From: Neonectria sp. B-13
Taxonomy: Eukaryota > Ascomycota > Sordariomycetes > Hypocreales > Nectriaceae
Direction of reading: 5' to 3'
Length of the DNA stretch: 64,000 nt
NCBI GenBank assembly: GCA_002682825.1
Contig: NOKP01000001.1
Span: 4,963,296 to 5,027,295, forward strand
A model generated the notes under the pieces. That model saw nothing but the letters and a program-made list of their open reading frames with translations. It was not told where the DNA came from and ran no database searches. Below, in pieces: positions 45,601-57,400 of this stretch; the first letter of the stretch is position 1, and every line of letters begins with the position of its first letter. The position numbers and the translations under genes were made by a program.

Positions 45601-48600
45601 GTGCAGATTACGAAGAGGATGAAGCTCTGGAGCAAAAGCGAGTCGACTTGATTCATTCTGCTGCGACGGCACTCAGGAAGTCGAACCTCATCAAGTATGA
45701 CGAGAAGACCGGGAAGATGCAATCAACGGAGTTGGGCCGTGTTGCCTCGCACTACTACATTACGTCTGGATCCATGGACACCTACAACAACTTGATCCAG
45801 CCCGGCATCACGACCATTGAGCTCTTTAGAGTCTTTGCCCTTAGTGCTGAGTTCAAGTACATCCCAGTTCGACAAGATGAGAAGCTAGAGCTGGCTCAAC
45901 TTCTGGGACGAGTCCCTATCCCAGTCAAGGAGAGCATCGAGGAGTCTCATGCCAAGATTAATGTTCTCCTCCAGGCATACATCTCGCGTCTCAAGCTTGA
46001 TGGTCTCGCCTTAATGGCAGACATGGTGTACGTGACACAGTCCGCCGGTCGAATCTTGCGAGCCATCTTCGAGATTGCCATGAAAAAGGGCTGGGCCTCC
46101 GTGGCGAAAACGGCCCTGTCTCTTTGTAAGATGGCCGAGAAGCGCATGTGGCCGACTATGTCTCCTCTACGCCAGTTTCCGTCCTGCCCTGGAGAAATTG
46201 TGCGGAAGGCTGAGAGGGTCGAGGTTGCATGGAGCAGCTATTTCGATCTTGACCCTCCGCGCATGGGCGAACTGCTCGGAATGCCCAAGGCAGGCCGGAC
46301 TGTCTGCGGACTGGTTTCCAAGTTTCCTCGAGTGGATGTACAGACTCAAGTACAGCCGATGACTAGGTCCATGCTCCGCGTTGAACTTAGCATCACTCCC
46401 AACTTCGAGTGGGATGACGCTATCCATGGTGCTGCCGAGAGCTTTTGGATCTTGGTTGAGGATTGTGATGGTGAAGACATCCTCTACTACGATACCTTCT
46501 TGCTGCGCAAGGACTACGCCGAATCCGAGTCAAACGAGCACATCGTCGACTTCACTGTCCCCATCACCGACCCGATGCCGCCAAACTACTTCGTCTCCGT
46601 AATTTCAGACCGGTGGATGCACTCTGAGACTCGACTGCCGGTTTCCTTCCACAAACTCATTCTCCCCGAGAAGTTCCCCCCTCATACCGAGCTCCTCGAA
46701 CTCCAACCCCTGCCTATTTCCGCCCTGAAGGTCTCCAGCTACGTCGACTTGTATCCCGACTGGAAGCAGTTCAACAGGATTCAGACCCAGACTTTCAACT
46801 CTCTGTACAAGACGGACCAAAACGTGTTTGTCGGAGCTCCTACGGGCAGTGGTAAGACAGTTTGTGCCGAGTTTGCCATTCTTCGCCACTGGACGCAGGG
46901 TGATTCTGGCCGAGCCGTCTATATCGCGCCCATCCAGGAGCTTGTTGACACCCGCCTTCAGGATTGGCAGAAGCGACTGAGCCAACTAAATGGTGGCAAA
47001 GAGATCGTGAAGTTGACTGGCGAGACCGCCACGGATCTGAAGCTTCTGGAGAAGGGTGATCTGATTCTGGCAACTCCAACCCAGTGGGATGTCCTATCCC
47101 GACAGTGGAAGCGCCGCAAGAATGTCCAGACGGTGGAACTCTTCATTGCTGATGAGATTCACTTGCTCGGAGGCTCCCAAGGTTATGTGTATGAGACTAT
47201 CGTGTCTCGTATGCACTATATCCGAACCCAGACCGAGTTGCCGATGCGAATCGTGGCCCTCAGTGTGTCGCTGGCAAATGCTCGGGATCTTGGCGAGTGG
47301 ATTGACGCGAAGAAGCACGATATCTACAACTTCAGTCCCCACGTCCGACCAGTGCCACTGGAGCTTCACATCCAGTCCTTCTCCAACCCTCACTTCCCAT
47401 CCTTGATGCTGGCAATGGCCAAACCGACCTACTTAGCCATTACCCAAATGTCCCCCGACAAGCCTGCCATGATCTTCGTGCCTACTCGCAAACAAACCCG
47501 AGGAACTGCACGAGATCTGCTGGCAGCGTGCGTTGCGGATGATGACGAGGATCGCTTCCTGCACGCCGATATCGATCAAATGAAGCCGCTGCTTGATCGT
47601 ATTCACGAGGAGGCCCTTGCCGAAGCCCTCTCCCACGGTATTGGCTACTACCATGAAGCCCTCAGCCAGAGCGACAAGCGAATTGTCAAACACCTCTACG
47701 ACAAGGGTGCCATTCAAGTGCTCGTGGCTTCTCGAGATGTCTGCTGGGAGCTGAACAGCACATCACATCTTGTCATTGTCATGGGCACTCAATACTTTGA
47801 GGGTCGCGAGCACCGATACGTGGATTACCCTCTTAGCGACGTCTTGAACATGTTCGGCAAGGCCCTACGTCCCTCAAAGGATGGTCGTGGCCGAGGTGTG
47901 CTTATGCTCCCCCAAGTGAAGCGTGATTATTACAAGAAGTTCCTCAATGAGGCTCTGCCCGTGGAATCGCACTTGCACAACTACCTGCACGACGCTTTCG
48001 TCACGGAAATCAGCACTAAGATGATCGAGTCGGGTGATGATGCTATCAACTGGACGACCTTCACCTACTTCTACCGACGACTGTTGGCAAACCCCAGCTA
48101 CTACAACTTGACGAGCACAACGCATGATGGCTTGAGCAATTACATGTCCGACTTGGTGGAAACCACCCTACGCGAACTGAGCGAGTCCAAGATTATCGAT
48201 TTTGATGAGGATGATGGCTCCGTGTCACCTCAGAATGCTGCGATGATCGCCGCCTACTACAACATTTCGTACATCACGATGCAGACCTTCCTTCTCTCGC
48301 TCAGTACTCGTACGAAGCTGAAGGGCATCATGGAAATCGTTACCTCGGCGACTGAGTTCGAGTCAATCCAGATCCGGCGGCATGAGGATGGTCTCTTGCG
48401 GCGAATTTATGACCGCATTCCCGTCAAGATGTCGCAACCAGTCTATGACTCGCCTCACTTCAAGACATTTGTGCTGTTGCAGGCTCACTTTTCGCGCATG
48501 CAGCTTCCAATCGACCTCGCCAAGGATCAGGAGATCCTTCTTTCTCGGGTCTTGAGTCTCCTTAGCTCCATGGTTGATATCCTCTCGTCTGATGGGCATC

Positions 48601-49322
48601 TAAACGCCATGAGCGCCATGGAGATGTCTCAGATGGTTGTTCAAGCCATGTGGGATCGGGACAGCCCTCTGAAGCAGATTCCCCACTTCACGCCGGAGGT
48701 TGTCAAGGTTGCCAATGAGTTTGGGTAAGTAATCTGCCATTTGCGGTGAAGTCGACATCCAAGCTAACTATGTTACAGAATCAAAGACGTCTTCGACTTC
48801 ATGGAGAACATGAACCCGGACGAGAACCCCGATTACAACAAACTCGTCAAACGACTGGGTTTGTCACAGAACCAGCTTGGCGAGGCAGCCAACTTCACAA
48901 ACGACAAGTATCCTGATTTGGAACTCGAGCATGAGGTCCTGGAAGCGGATGAGATCAGAGCTGGCGAGCCGGCATATCTGAACATCAAGGTCGCACGCAA
49001 CCTTGATGAAGAGGAGGAGGGTGATTACGATTCTACCGTGCACGCGCCATTCTACCCGGCAAAGAAGATGGAGAACTGGTGGTTGGTTGTCGGCGACGAG
49101 AAGACGAAGAACCTTCTGGCTATCAAGCGAGTGACAATCGGGCGCGAGTTGAATGTGCGCCTCGAGTACACTGTGCCGTCGCCAGGTGAGCACAACCTGA
49201 AGTTGTTCCTAATGAGCGATAGTTATGTGGGAGTCGATCAAGAACGGGAGTTTTCGGTGACGGCAGCCGAGGGCATGGATGTGGACGACGACGAGGAGGA
49301 GGAGGAGGAGGATGATGAGTAG
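42654..49322 (+). CDS. BRR2: Pre-mRNA-splicing helicase Brr2 (U5 snRNP 200-kDa helicase)
   Basis: Two exons (42654-48724, 48779-49322) give 2204 residues. Brr2 is the DExH Ski2-like helicase of U5 snRNP that unwinds U4/U6 to activate the spliceosome. The N-terminal region (1-480) includes YKYSAMSNLVLQADRRFV, a PWI-like helical part and acidic low-complexity stretches. The first helicase cassette has Walker A APTGSGKT (about 544), DEIH (657), SATLPNY and motif VI QMLGRAGRP (895), followed by winged helix and Sec63 units. The second cassette keeps APTGSGKT (about 1394) and DEIH (1500), but motif III is SVSLAN and the motif VI position reads MFGKALRP (1733), lacking the catalytic arginines; as in other Brr2 proteins it is expected to be a regulatory, inactive cassette. 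The second exon encodes the end of the last Sec63 unit and an acidic tail DVDDDEEEEEEDDE. Confidence 0.97.
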
Positions 49323-50056
49323 GAGCCGAAAAGCCCTCTCCCTGCTGCCACTCCCTGTCAAGGAGGGCTGTGTACACTACTACAGACTACGAACCCGAAT
49401 AGAGTGAATTTGTCGAAACCGTCATTTGGAACCGCAGCGCAGGGATTTCAGTGTGACTGAGGTCTACTCTTTGGAAGGGGTTATCCGGATACAAGCGCTG
49501 TTGCGTGGACGCGGAGCGGTGCAAGAGGAGTTGTGAGGCGCGAGGGGTTGACTGGCCTGACCGCCAACGACGCTGACGCGCCAAGGCCGGGGTCAACAGA
49601 CAATCAACGGCGACAAGCCAAGCGACAAGGCGGATCTCTGGAGACGCGTTGGGCTGGATGCCTTGTTTGTATGGTATCAAGTCAGATTGGGCAGCGCCAC
49701 GAGTGCGCAGGGACATGTGTTATGTGTGTGCTCACTACTTATGACGCCGCGGAGCTATATGCGCATCACGTGATCCACCTTCCGGTGACGTTGAAGTGTT
49801 TCCCTTGCCAGCCCATCATCTCCCACCAGTGTTTTTTCTTTCGTCACCCCAACCCACAGCACAACGCGGGAGGAGCTGGCATCGTCAATTGCGCAACTTA
49901 TCGTCACAACCTGCATCCCATCGCGCCTCAAGCCTTGCGCCCCATTGACTACGCGATTCGCGACCCGTTACGCGTCAGACTATCTTTTCCGCGGCTGGAA
50001 CCTGCTTCCCGCTCCCGTCATCTGTGACCTGTTGCGCATCGCCACCTTCACCCGCC
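49323..50056. other. Intergenic region BRR2/PWWP gene
   Basis: 734 bp with the BRR2 3' flank and the PWWP gene promoter. Two ACGCGT hexamers occur (49643-49648 and 49972-49977), the second about 85 bp before the PWWP ATG; significance unknown. No gene is seen. Confidence 0.5.
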
Positions 50057-52116
50057 ATGGCAGATCAGCCCAACGAGAAGCCCGAGGCCGCCTCTCCTGT
50101 TGCCGACGCGCAGGAAGCTCCTACCATCGACCCTAAGCCCGCCGAGCCTCCGGCTGAGGAGACTGCCTCAAAACCTGATGGCGAGACTAAGGAGGATGCC
50201 AAGCCCGCTGATGGTAAGTTTTGCATTTCACCCAAATCGCGCGTGTCGCGCTGCTTCGACCTGTCTGCTACGACTGCGGATTGCCTGTTTGCGCGTCGGT
50301 TTCTGCACCGCGCGTTCTGTCCTGATTGGATCCACGCTTACCTGCTTGCGCTTCCTAGAACCTAAGCCTACCGAGAGTCCAGAGAAGCCTACCGAAAACA
50401 CGACCGAGAAGCCCACTGAAGATGAAGAGAAACCCGCTGTCGATGCTGGCGATATTGAAATGAAGGGTGCGACTGAGGAGCCTGCGGCCGAAGAGGCCAA
50501 GGCGGAGAGTGCTACTCCACTTGCTGATGGCGAGACTGCGCCTGCTCCCGCCTCTGCCGAGACCCCGGCAAGCAAAGGCAAAGGCCGTCGCAAGTCAGCA
50601 GCTGGCGAACCCAAGGGAAAGACCCTCAACAGGAAGAATTCTAAGGCCCGGCTCACACACACCGATGCGAAGCCTGGCGACCATTTCCTGGTCAAGCTCA
50701 AGGGCTTCCCAGCCTGGCCTGCGATCATTTGTGACGAGTCTATGCTCCCTGACGCGCTCGTGAACAGCCGCCCTGTGAGCGCGGCGCGCCCCGACGGCAC
50801 CTATGCCGAGGCCTATGCCGATGGCGGCAAACGTGTCAACGACAGGAGCTTCCCTGTTATGTATTTGCACACCAATGAGTTGTGAGTTTGTTTTGTCCAA
50901 GATGGCGCGTGACTATTCGCTAATGCGCATTTGCAGTGGTTGGGTTTCCAACTCTAACCTATCTGCCCTTTCCCCCGAGAAGGCCGAAGAGACGGTTACC
51001 GAGAAGATGCGAAAGGACCTGAGGGAGGCTTTCTACCTCGCGGCCGAGAACAACCCCATCGAGCACTACAAGGACATTTTGGAGAAGTTCAAGGAGGAGA
51101 TGGAGGCTCAAGAGGAGGCCAGACGAGAAGCAGCAGCCACCCCAAAGAAGTCCAAGAAGGGCAAGGCTAAGGCAGCCGACGAAGACTTTGACATGGTCGA
51201 CGCCGATGATGTTGAAGAGAAGCCGCCCAAGTCTAAGAAGCGAAAGGCCGAGGAGGCCGTGAGCGTAAGAATTTCCAACGTTTGGCGTGTATGGAGAAGA
51301 GGGCTAACATATGTGCGACAGACACCTCAGCGAACCGATTCCGTCAAGAAGCGGATGATCAAGCTTACCACGTCCACTCCGAAGGCCAACGGAACCCCAA
51401 AGGCTAAGGACGAGTCAGCCACCAAGCCTAAGCCTAAGACGAAGAAGAGCGGTGACAAGAAGGCTGAGACGCCCAAGGAGTCCAAGTTGACTCCCGAAGA
51501 GCGACGCAGCCGCAAGGAGGTAGGCATCATGACCCGAAACGATTTGAACAGTGGCTGACAACTTGATAGAAAGAGGTTCTTTACCTCCGCCACAAGCTCC
51601 AGCGTGGACTCTTGACCCGAGACCAGAAGCCCCAGGAGTCTGAGATGAAGCAAATGTCCGATTACATCACCATGCTAGAGAACTTCAACGACCTCGAAGT
51701 GTCCATTATTCGCGTAACCAAGATCAACAAGGTCCTCAAGGCTATCTTGAAGCTGGAGTCTGTCCCCCGAGAGGACGAGTTCCACTTCAAGGATCGCTCC
51801 CAGTCGCTCCTGGATAAGTGGAATAAGTTGATGGCTGGCGATGCTGGATCTACTCCGGTTCCCACGAATGGTGTCAACGGCAAGGGCGAAGAAAAGAAGG
51901 CCGAGGCCAACGGTGTCAAGGAGGACACTGAGGAGCTCAAGCAGGATGAGCCAGAGAAGGATGAGGCTGCTGAGCCCAAATCAGAGGCCAGCGAGGGCGA
52001 CGAGAAGCAAGCTTCCGAAGATATGGTCAGTTCCCCTTTCTAATATTCCAATGGATATCTGTCTAACCGTGTCTAAGGTTCTTCCCGACGTAGGGCCTCT
52101 TGACGCCTCTTTTTGA
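50057..52116 (+). CDS. PWWP-domain chromatin protein
   Basis: Six exons (50057-50213, 50359-50881, 50937-51264, 51322-51519, 51570-52025, 52078-52116) give 566 residues. The N-terminal 180 residues are disordered, with many E/K/P repeats (KPTESPEKPTENTTEKPTED). The PWWP domain starts at KPGDHFLVKLKGFPAWPAII, with RSFPVMYLHTNEF|GWVSNS crossing intron 2. By family knowledge PWWP domains read H3K36 methylation with DNA; the fungal relatives include Ioc4/Pdp3-type subunits. After a KKSKKGKAK-rich linker, exon 5 has a helical bundle LYLRHKLQRGLLTRDQKPQE...LENFNDLEVSIIRVTKINKV...LKLESVPRE resembling the TFIIS-N/IBD-like bundle of LEDGF-type proteins (inference). Intron 3 has two in-frame donors, GTGAGC (51259) and GTAAGA (51265). 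The last intron (GTCAGT...CTAACCGTGTCTAAG) is optional: without it the protein ends at 52043. Confidence 0.84.
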
Positions 52117-52853
52117 ACGCGAGGCTACCGAAGATACAGAATAGGTATCCGGTACCTGGCGAAGCATGAGAGACTTTAGATGCGACACTTTCCTTTGGCG
52201 CAATGGGTCTGGCTTGTTATTTTCTTTTTATCTTGCCAAAAGTGATATCGACTAGCTCTTTGAGTTTCTGTATGAATATTTCGCCAATGGGGCGATCAAA
52301 GTACGCGATGCCGAGTTGCAGGCATCGTACCAGTTCAGCAAGGTATTGAACTTGAACCACCGCGCACACGAAGGGACAAGGTGGCTGGACTGTACAAATG
52401 ATGACCGGGGACGTCAAACCAAAGCTAGTTGACTTCAAGATGACAGGAGGGATGGTCGGAGGGAGAACGGATTGCTTGGGACGTTGGCAGGGGCGCCTTG
52501 AGCTTGTGCGGATTTGCATGGGTTGTGGTTGTTAAGACTGCCACCGATGGACGGCTTTCGAGACTGGGCACAGAGGCCTGAGGTTTCTGGAGATTAGTAG
52601 CATACAAATGACCAATGCGATATAAACCTAGACCGGCCTTTTTCTACTTGCGCGTGTTACCGACTCAAAGACGAGGCTTGTTGAGCACGTAGAGGAAGCA
52701 CCCCTTGGCAAAATCCGTACAGTGCGGAGGACAGTGTCCAACGACGCGTCCCAGCTCACAGACACGCGTTTAATTCAACCTCGAGCATCGATCGACCTTG
52801 CACCTTCACGCAGAAGCTCAGGGAAGGCTCGAACCGCTCCGGAATCTTTGACA
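52117..52853. other. Intergenic region upstream of ORC3
   Basis: 737 bp holding the PWWP gene 3' flank and the ORC3 promoter with two MluI boxes. No gene recognised. Confidence 0.6.
52744..52769. promoter_or_regulatory. Two MluI cell-cycle boxes upstream of ORC3
   Basis: ACGCGT occurs at 52744-52749 and again at 52764-52769, spaced 20 bp start to start, which is about two helical turns, and 85-110 bp before the ORC3 ATG. Paired boxes at this distance are typical of MBF-controlled G1/S genes in yeasts. Function here is inferred. Confidence 0.55.
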
Positions 52854-55299
52854 ATGGCGCGGGATGAAGTGAATCAAGATGTTTACAAACAGGAGGACCA
52901 TCAGGTAGCGCGAATTGCTGCCCTTTCCTGGGGTTCCTCGAGTGCTGACGCTGTTGCCAGGTGGCCTACATCTTCGATCCCGAAGACAACGGGCCTCGTC
53001 ACGACCGACCATCCAAGCGGCGGCGAGTCTCAAAGCAGGCTGTAGCGGCTGAAGAATCTACCAATAATACATCCGCCTTCACGCCGCTGCTGAATGGAGC
53101 TGAAACCCCTGGTTTCGTGCAGCTTAGGGAGACGGCCTTCCATGAGAGCTGGGCTAAGATTGATGATCGCATCAAGGTATATGACCTGGCCTCGCCCATC
53201 AAGAACAGGATTGACATGAATAAGGATATCTTGCGAAGCTCTAATCAAGCCACTCTGGACCAAGTAAGCGCATTTGTGACGGAGTCCCAGACCACATGGT
53301 AAAGAAACCAGCCTCCATACACGACAGACACTCGACTGACGGCAGCGCAGCACGGATCAGGTTCCTTCAGCGTTCGTCATCACCGGACCCAATATTGCCT
53401 CGCAGGACCTACTTTTTGAGCAGATGTCAGAAACCCTGCAACGCTCAACACCCAGCAGGTTTGTGAGGTTGCGGTCGTCCGAGGCATCTACGCTGAAGGC
53501 AACTTTGAAGAAGATCATTCGAGATGTCACATCCAAGATCTCTGGCGATGAGGACGACGAGGACGATGACTTGCAGGTTGGAGACGGCCGAGATGTAAGA
53601 GCCCTATCATTTTCGCTACAAAGGAACATTGTGTACTAATTACTGCTAGGGTCGGCGATATCTTGACTACGATCTCGAGGCACTGCACGCCTACATCAAG
53701 CCTCAAAACTGCGAGCACATTTTTGTGGCTTTTCAAGACAGCGAGGGTTTCGACAGCAGTCTTCTCTCTGATCTGATTGTGCTATTTCAGTACGTCAACT
53801 TTCTGTCGTAGCCTCGGAACAGATCACTGACTGCTGCAGTTCCTGGCGACCGCGGATTCCCTTCACGCTGCTTTTCGGTATCGCCACATCGGTGGAACTC
53901 CTTCAGGCTCGTTTGCTGAAGTCTGCGTGTCAACTCGTGTATGGAGCCCAGTTTGACGTCATCCAAACGGCGGCAATTCTCGAAACTGTCTTTAAGACAG
54001 CTGTCGCGGCGGCCGACGTCCCAGTTCACTTAGGACCATCGCTACTTCGCAGTATGCTGGACCGCCAACATGACCAGGTCTCTGGTATTCAGACCTTTGT
54101 CGTGTCGCTGAAGGCAAGCACAACCAAGAATTACCTAGCGTGCTTTACTGACAGTCAAATAGTACGCTTATATGTGCCACTTCTATGCGAATCCCTTGAG
54201 CGTTTTTGTGTCCACTGGTTCTAAAGCCCTGGATGCGCTACAGCCTGAGCATATTGAGGCAACCCGGAATACTGCCTCGTTTCGAGCCCATGTGGAACAG
54301 ACAATTGAAAATGGTGCTCCGGAGGACCTTGCATCCGCTAAATCTCTCCTTGAAGATGACGAATACCTGGTTGCTGCAATGCGGGAAAGTATCGAAAATC
54401 GACAGGAAGACACGAGCGACTTTCTACGCGCATTGTTGATTGTCCGGGCAACTGGCGCGCAAGACGAGGAGTTCTCAAGGGCTTACGTCGATGGGATGGA
54501 GGACGGCATCATAATCTCAGAACAATCGAGCGTGGTCGATTCGGTGCGACGGCTGGACATCACGGAGGTGAACACACTCGTTCGGCGGGTCATATCAATC
54601 TTGGAAGAGGGCGACACCGACCTCGGAATTGGACCAGCTGTCGCAAGATCCGAATATGCCGAGATGCGAGACGCTCTCGTGAAGCTGATTGGCGAGATGG
54701 AGGATCTCGGCGCAAAAGCTAAGGACCAAGACATAACCCTGCGCAGCAAATACAGTGGGCAGAGCAGAGTGATGCGCACCACAGTCATTGCGCAAAGGGT
54801 CCAATTAAGCCAAGATTCGGCTACCTTGACGGCGGAGGACAAGCAGTTCACCGACATCGTGGACGCGGTCACCGGGCTGCTGACGTCCCATATCCACGCC
54901 CCCAGCCCGATGTCTGCTCTGCTCTCAGAGAGCTGGCTATACGACTCTCGAACGCCTTCAAGGGACGTGTTTGTGCCCAGGCCACGAGCAGTCCTGGAGC
55001 GCAGCCTCACCCGTCCGCACGACTATTTATCGTGCGCATGTTGCAAGGCAGGCGAGGAAGGCATCCAGGCAAGCTTTCCGGAAACCGCTCTCCTGTACCG
55101 GTTGTATCTCGAAACGGGCAACCTCATCAACGTGGCAGATCTGTGGTCAGCCTTTGTCACGAGGATTGGTGGCACCGAGGCGGATGAACGAAAGACACTG
55201 GTCATGTTCTATCGGGCTCTGGCCGAATTAAGGGCCCTTGGTTTCGTCAAGGCAAGCAAGAAGAAAGCGGATCACATTGCCAAGCTCAAGTGGCTTTGA
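52854..55299 (+). CDS. ORC3: Origin recognition complex subunit 3
   Basis: Six exons (52854-52904, 52961-53298, 53351-53594, 53650-53789, 53840-54113, 54163-55299) give 727 residues. Orc3 is an AAA+-like subunit of the six-part complex that marks replication origins and loads MCM. Family signs: PSAFVITGPNIASQDLLFEQ (degenerate P-loop region), a long helix with SGDEDDEDDDLQ insert, HIFVAFQDSEGFDSSLLSDL in the Walker B-like position, WRPRIPFTLLFGIATSVELL, AAILETVFKTAV and the signature LKYAYMCHFYANPLSVF. The C-terminal part is helical with winged-helix features near the end (ALAELRALGFVKASKKKADH). Intron 5 (54114-54162, 49 nt) starts with GCAAGC: only this GC-AG intron restores the LKYAYMCHFYANPLS block, and the continuous frame otherwise stops at 54224. 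The other introns are 50-56 nt GT-AG. Confidence 0.93.
54114..54162 (+). other. GC-AG intron of ORC3
   Basis: The exon ends CTGAAG, and the intron begins GCAAGC and ends CAAATAG, with CTGAC as probable branch site. AAG|GCAAG is the usual strong context for GC donors. Length 49 nt. No GT donor nearby restores the frame with the conserved sequence. Confidence 0.82.
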
Positions 55300-56522
55300 G
55301 GAGCGATGGGAAGCAGGGGGTGACAGGGAAGCAGCAGCAAGACGTCAAACGGACGACGCAAAAGGCCCGCCTTTGTATGTACGATACGAATACTTCAGCA
55401 CCAGCACCAGCATCAGCAATACGTTTAGAGGGGGAAATAATAGAGGCAAAGAAGGCAAACCGGTTGAGCTCGGTTATTTCGGTGCCCACCATGACCACAG
55501 TGTCGTCACACCTGAGACACTAAGCCATGGGCGTCGTTGTGCTGTGGCTGTCCAAGGGCGCCAGCGCATCCAGAGATTTCCAGACATGCAGCAAAAAATA
55601 GACGCCGGGAGCGGCGAGGTTGCCACAAAGACATCATGTGAAGAGATGAAAGACTGTCGGTCTCAGAACAAAAAAGACGCAAACTCGCTCGCAGCCCATG
55701 AATGCATTGTGTCGAGGGTTCGCATTGAGTCATGGCCACCAGTCACATTCCACGCCAGCATCTTCGTGTCTTTGATTCAGCCGCCCAGCGCCGCGGCCGT
55801 GGCCCAACCCGATTGCGTCTGTTGGTGTACACCCTCTCAAGCTTCTCAAGTGTCCGAGCAGTCGATGGGCCATGTCTCACCTGAACAAACCCTGCGCGCC
55901 GCCGTGTCCGCACAAGGAACCGCTATCGTTACCGGACAGGAGGAGCCTCCAAGGGAGCCAAGGAGCTTCCCTCAAAGCGGTAGGTCTTCTGGTGCCAACA
56001 AAGGCCGCTTTTCCCAGAACAGCCGCGCGGGGGCGCTGGCTCAAAGAACGGCTTCGGTCGCAATCATGCTGAAGTGGCTGTTCACGATCCCCGAGCTCTC
56101 ATACAAGAGGCCCGGTTGCGCCGGTGGTTGACTGTTCGCTTGTTTCGCTGTGAGGTATCGCATCACATCGCATCGCACCGTCCTTTGCTCGTCCTCTTCG
56201 CTTCCCACTTTCTCTCCGGGTTCGTCTGAACAAGCCGCCACACTCGTATATATATACTCGGGCTGAACCTTGTCAAGAACGAACCGGATTCTTTACCTCT
56301 TTACCTCCTTACCTCGCGACTCATTTTCACTCACTGCCAGGCCGGACAAACACAGAGTCTGATTCACCAAAGAGGAGATACCGCTAGAGCACCTTTACTA
56401 CCACAATCACTCAACATCGCCAACTGAAAAGGAACTCTGCCAGCAAACAAGGCACAACTGGCCAGCCCTTGCCGAAACAACCACAACAGTCACCACCAAC
56501 ACAGCACCATAAGTCCTGCAAA
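55300..56522. other. Intergenic region ORC3 / small conserved gene
   Basis: 1.2 kb. A long plus-strand frame (55238-56131) overlaps the ORC3 end in another register and has no protein-like features. From about 56240 to 56522 the strand is A/C-rich with CTTTACCTC repeats (56291-56315), likely leader of the next gene. Confidence 0.55.
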
Positions 56523-56975
56523 ATGATGCGTGGAGAGATCCCTTCGCGACATCGCCAGTCGTTTGTTCACCGACGGCTGGCCAAGAACCCGGGTCTGGCG
56601 CGCAAGCTGGAGCAAATGGCGCTACCTCTGGCGCCGCTTGTCCAACTGACTACCGGCGATATCCACCCGGCGTTCCCAACCACCGTGCTCACCTTCTGGC
56701 TCCTGACAGACGAGCAACTCGAGTCTCTCGCCCAGTTCTACCATCAGAAGACACTAGGTCCGTGGTCCGGCCAATACCCGTGCCCCATTACTTGGAACTC
56801 CAACTTGTCGCTCGAGGAGAAGCGCCGCAAGATGGGCAAGTTCATAGGCCTCCGCGGCTGCGATTCTCCTATCTTGCTGAAGACCGAGGAGGAGATTCTG
56901 GCCGAGACCCGGAGAGCGCGGCTCGCCGCGGATGAGGAGATCTGGCGACGAAAGCAGTTCCCTTGGAATCCTTAG
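56523..56975 (+). CDS. Small conserved fungal protein of unknown function
   Basis: Intronless, 150 residues, ATG at 56523 (a second ATG follows directly). The sequence is compact and not low complexity: MMRGEIPSRHRQSFVHRRLA, then HPAFPTTVLTFWLLTDEQLE, SLAQFYHQKTLGPWSGQYPC, NSNLSLEEKRRKMGKFIGLR and a helical, charged C-terminus TEEEILAETRRARLAADEEI ending FPWNP. The pattern HPAFP..VLTFWLLT...LD.LA.FYHQ.T...W...YP..I.W is one I associate with a widespread family of small hypothetical proteins in filamentous fungi; no function is known to me. No signal peptide or membrane segment. It has a long A/C-rich leader and no close neighbour on the same strand. Confidence 0.78.
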   Translation: MMRGEIPSRHRQSFVHRRLAKNPGLARKLEQMALPLAPLVQLTTGDIHPAFPTTVLTFWLLTDEQLESLAQFYHQKTLGPWSGQYPCPITWNSNLSLEEKRRKMGKFIGLRGCDSPILLKTEEEILAETRRARLAADEEIWRRKQFPWNP

Positions 56976-57400
56976 GCTAATTACCCCGGATTCGTGGGGA
57001 ATGGGCGTTTGATTTTTGGCTTTGATGCTTTTTGCTAGATTGTCTTGTTCTGCATTCCGGATATTTGGAGTTTTACTTGGTTGCATTCGGCGAATTCAGG
57101 CTGCATTTGAATGGATAGGTTTACTATTAGCCGGCCGGGCCAGCGCATTTGTTGCATTTCAGAAGCATACCGATCCGGGAAAAGGGGATATATCAATAGA
57201 CAAGCCCATGAATACCTTAGGTTTGCTTTTCAAACCTGCAACGCCCAAAATCTGTTTCCCCTCCTTCGCTCTCCCCATGCATACCAGTTCTCACCAAAGT
57301 GTTGTACAAAATGAGTCTCAAGACGGTCTTTTTACCGTAGAATCTCAAACACGGCCATAGTCATCGCCCGTTTCATGCTGTATATATGCTTCCTCTCGCC
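56976..57400. other. Convergent intergenic region
   Basis: 425-bp tail-to-tail spacer before SEC66, AT-richer than its surroundings. No gene is supported. Confidence 0.6.

Noticed and set aside
55238..56131. Long plus-strand frame of 297 codons after ORC3
   Set aside because: It overlaps the ORC3 end in another register, starts inside coding sequence and has random-looking composition with no domain.
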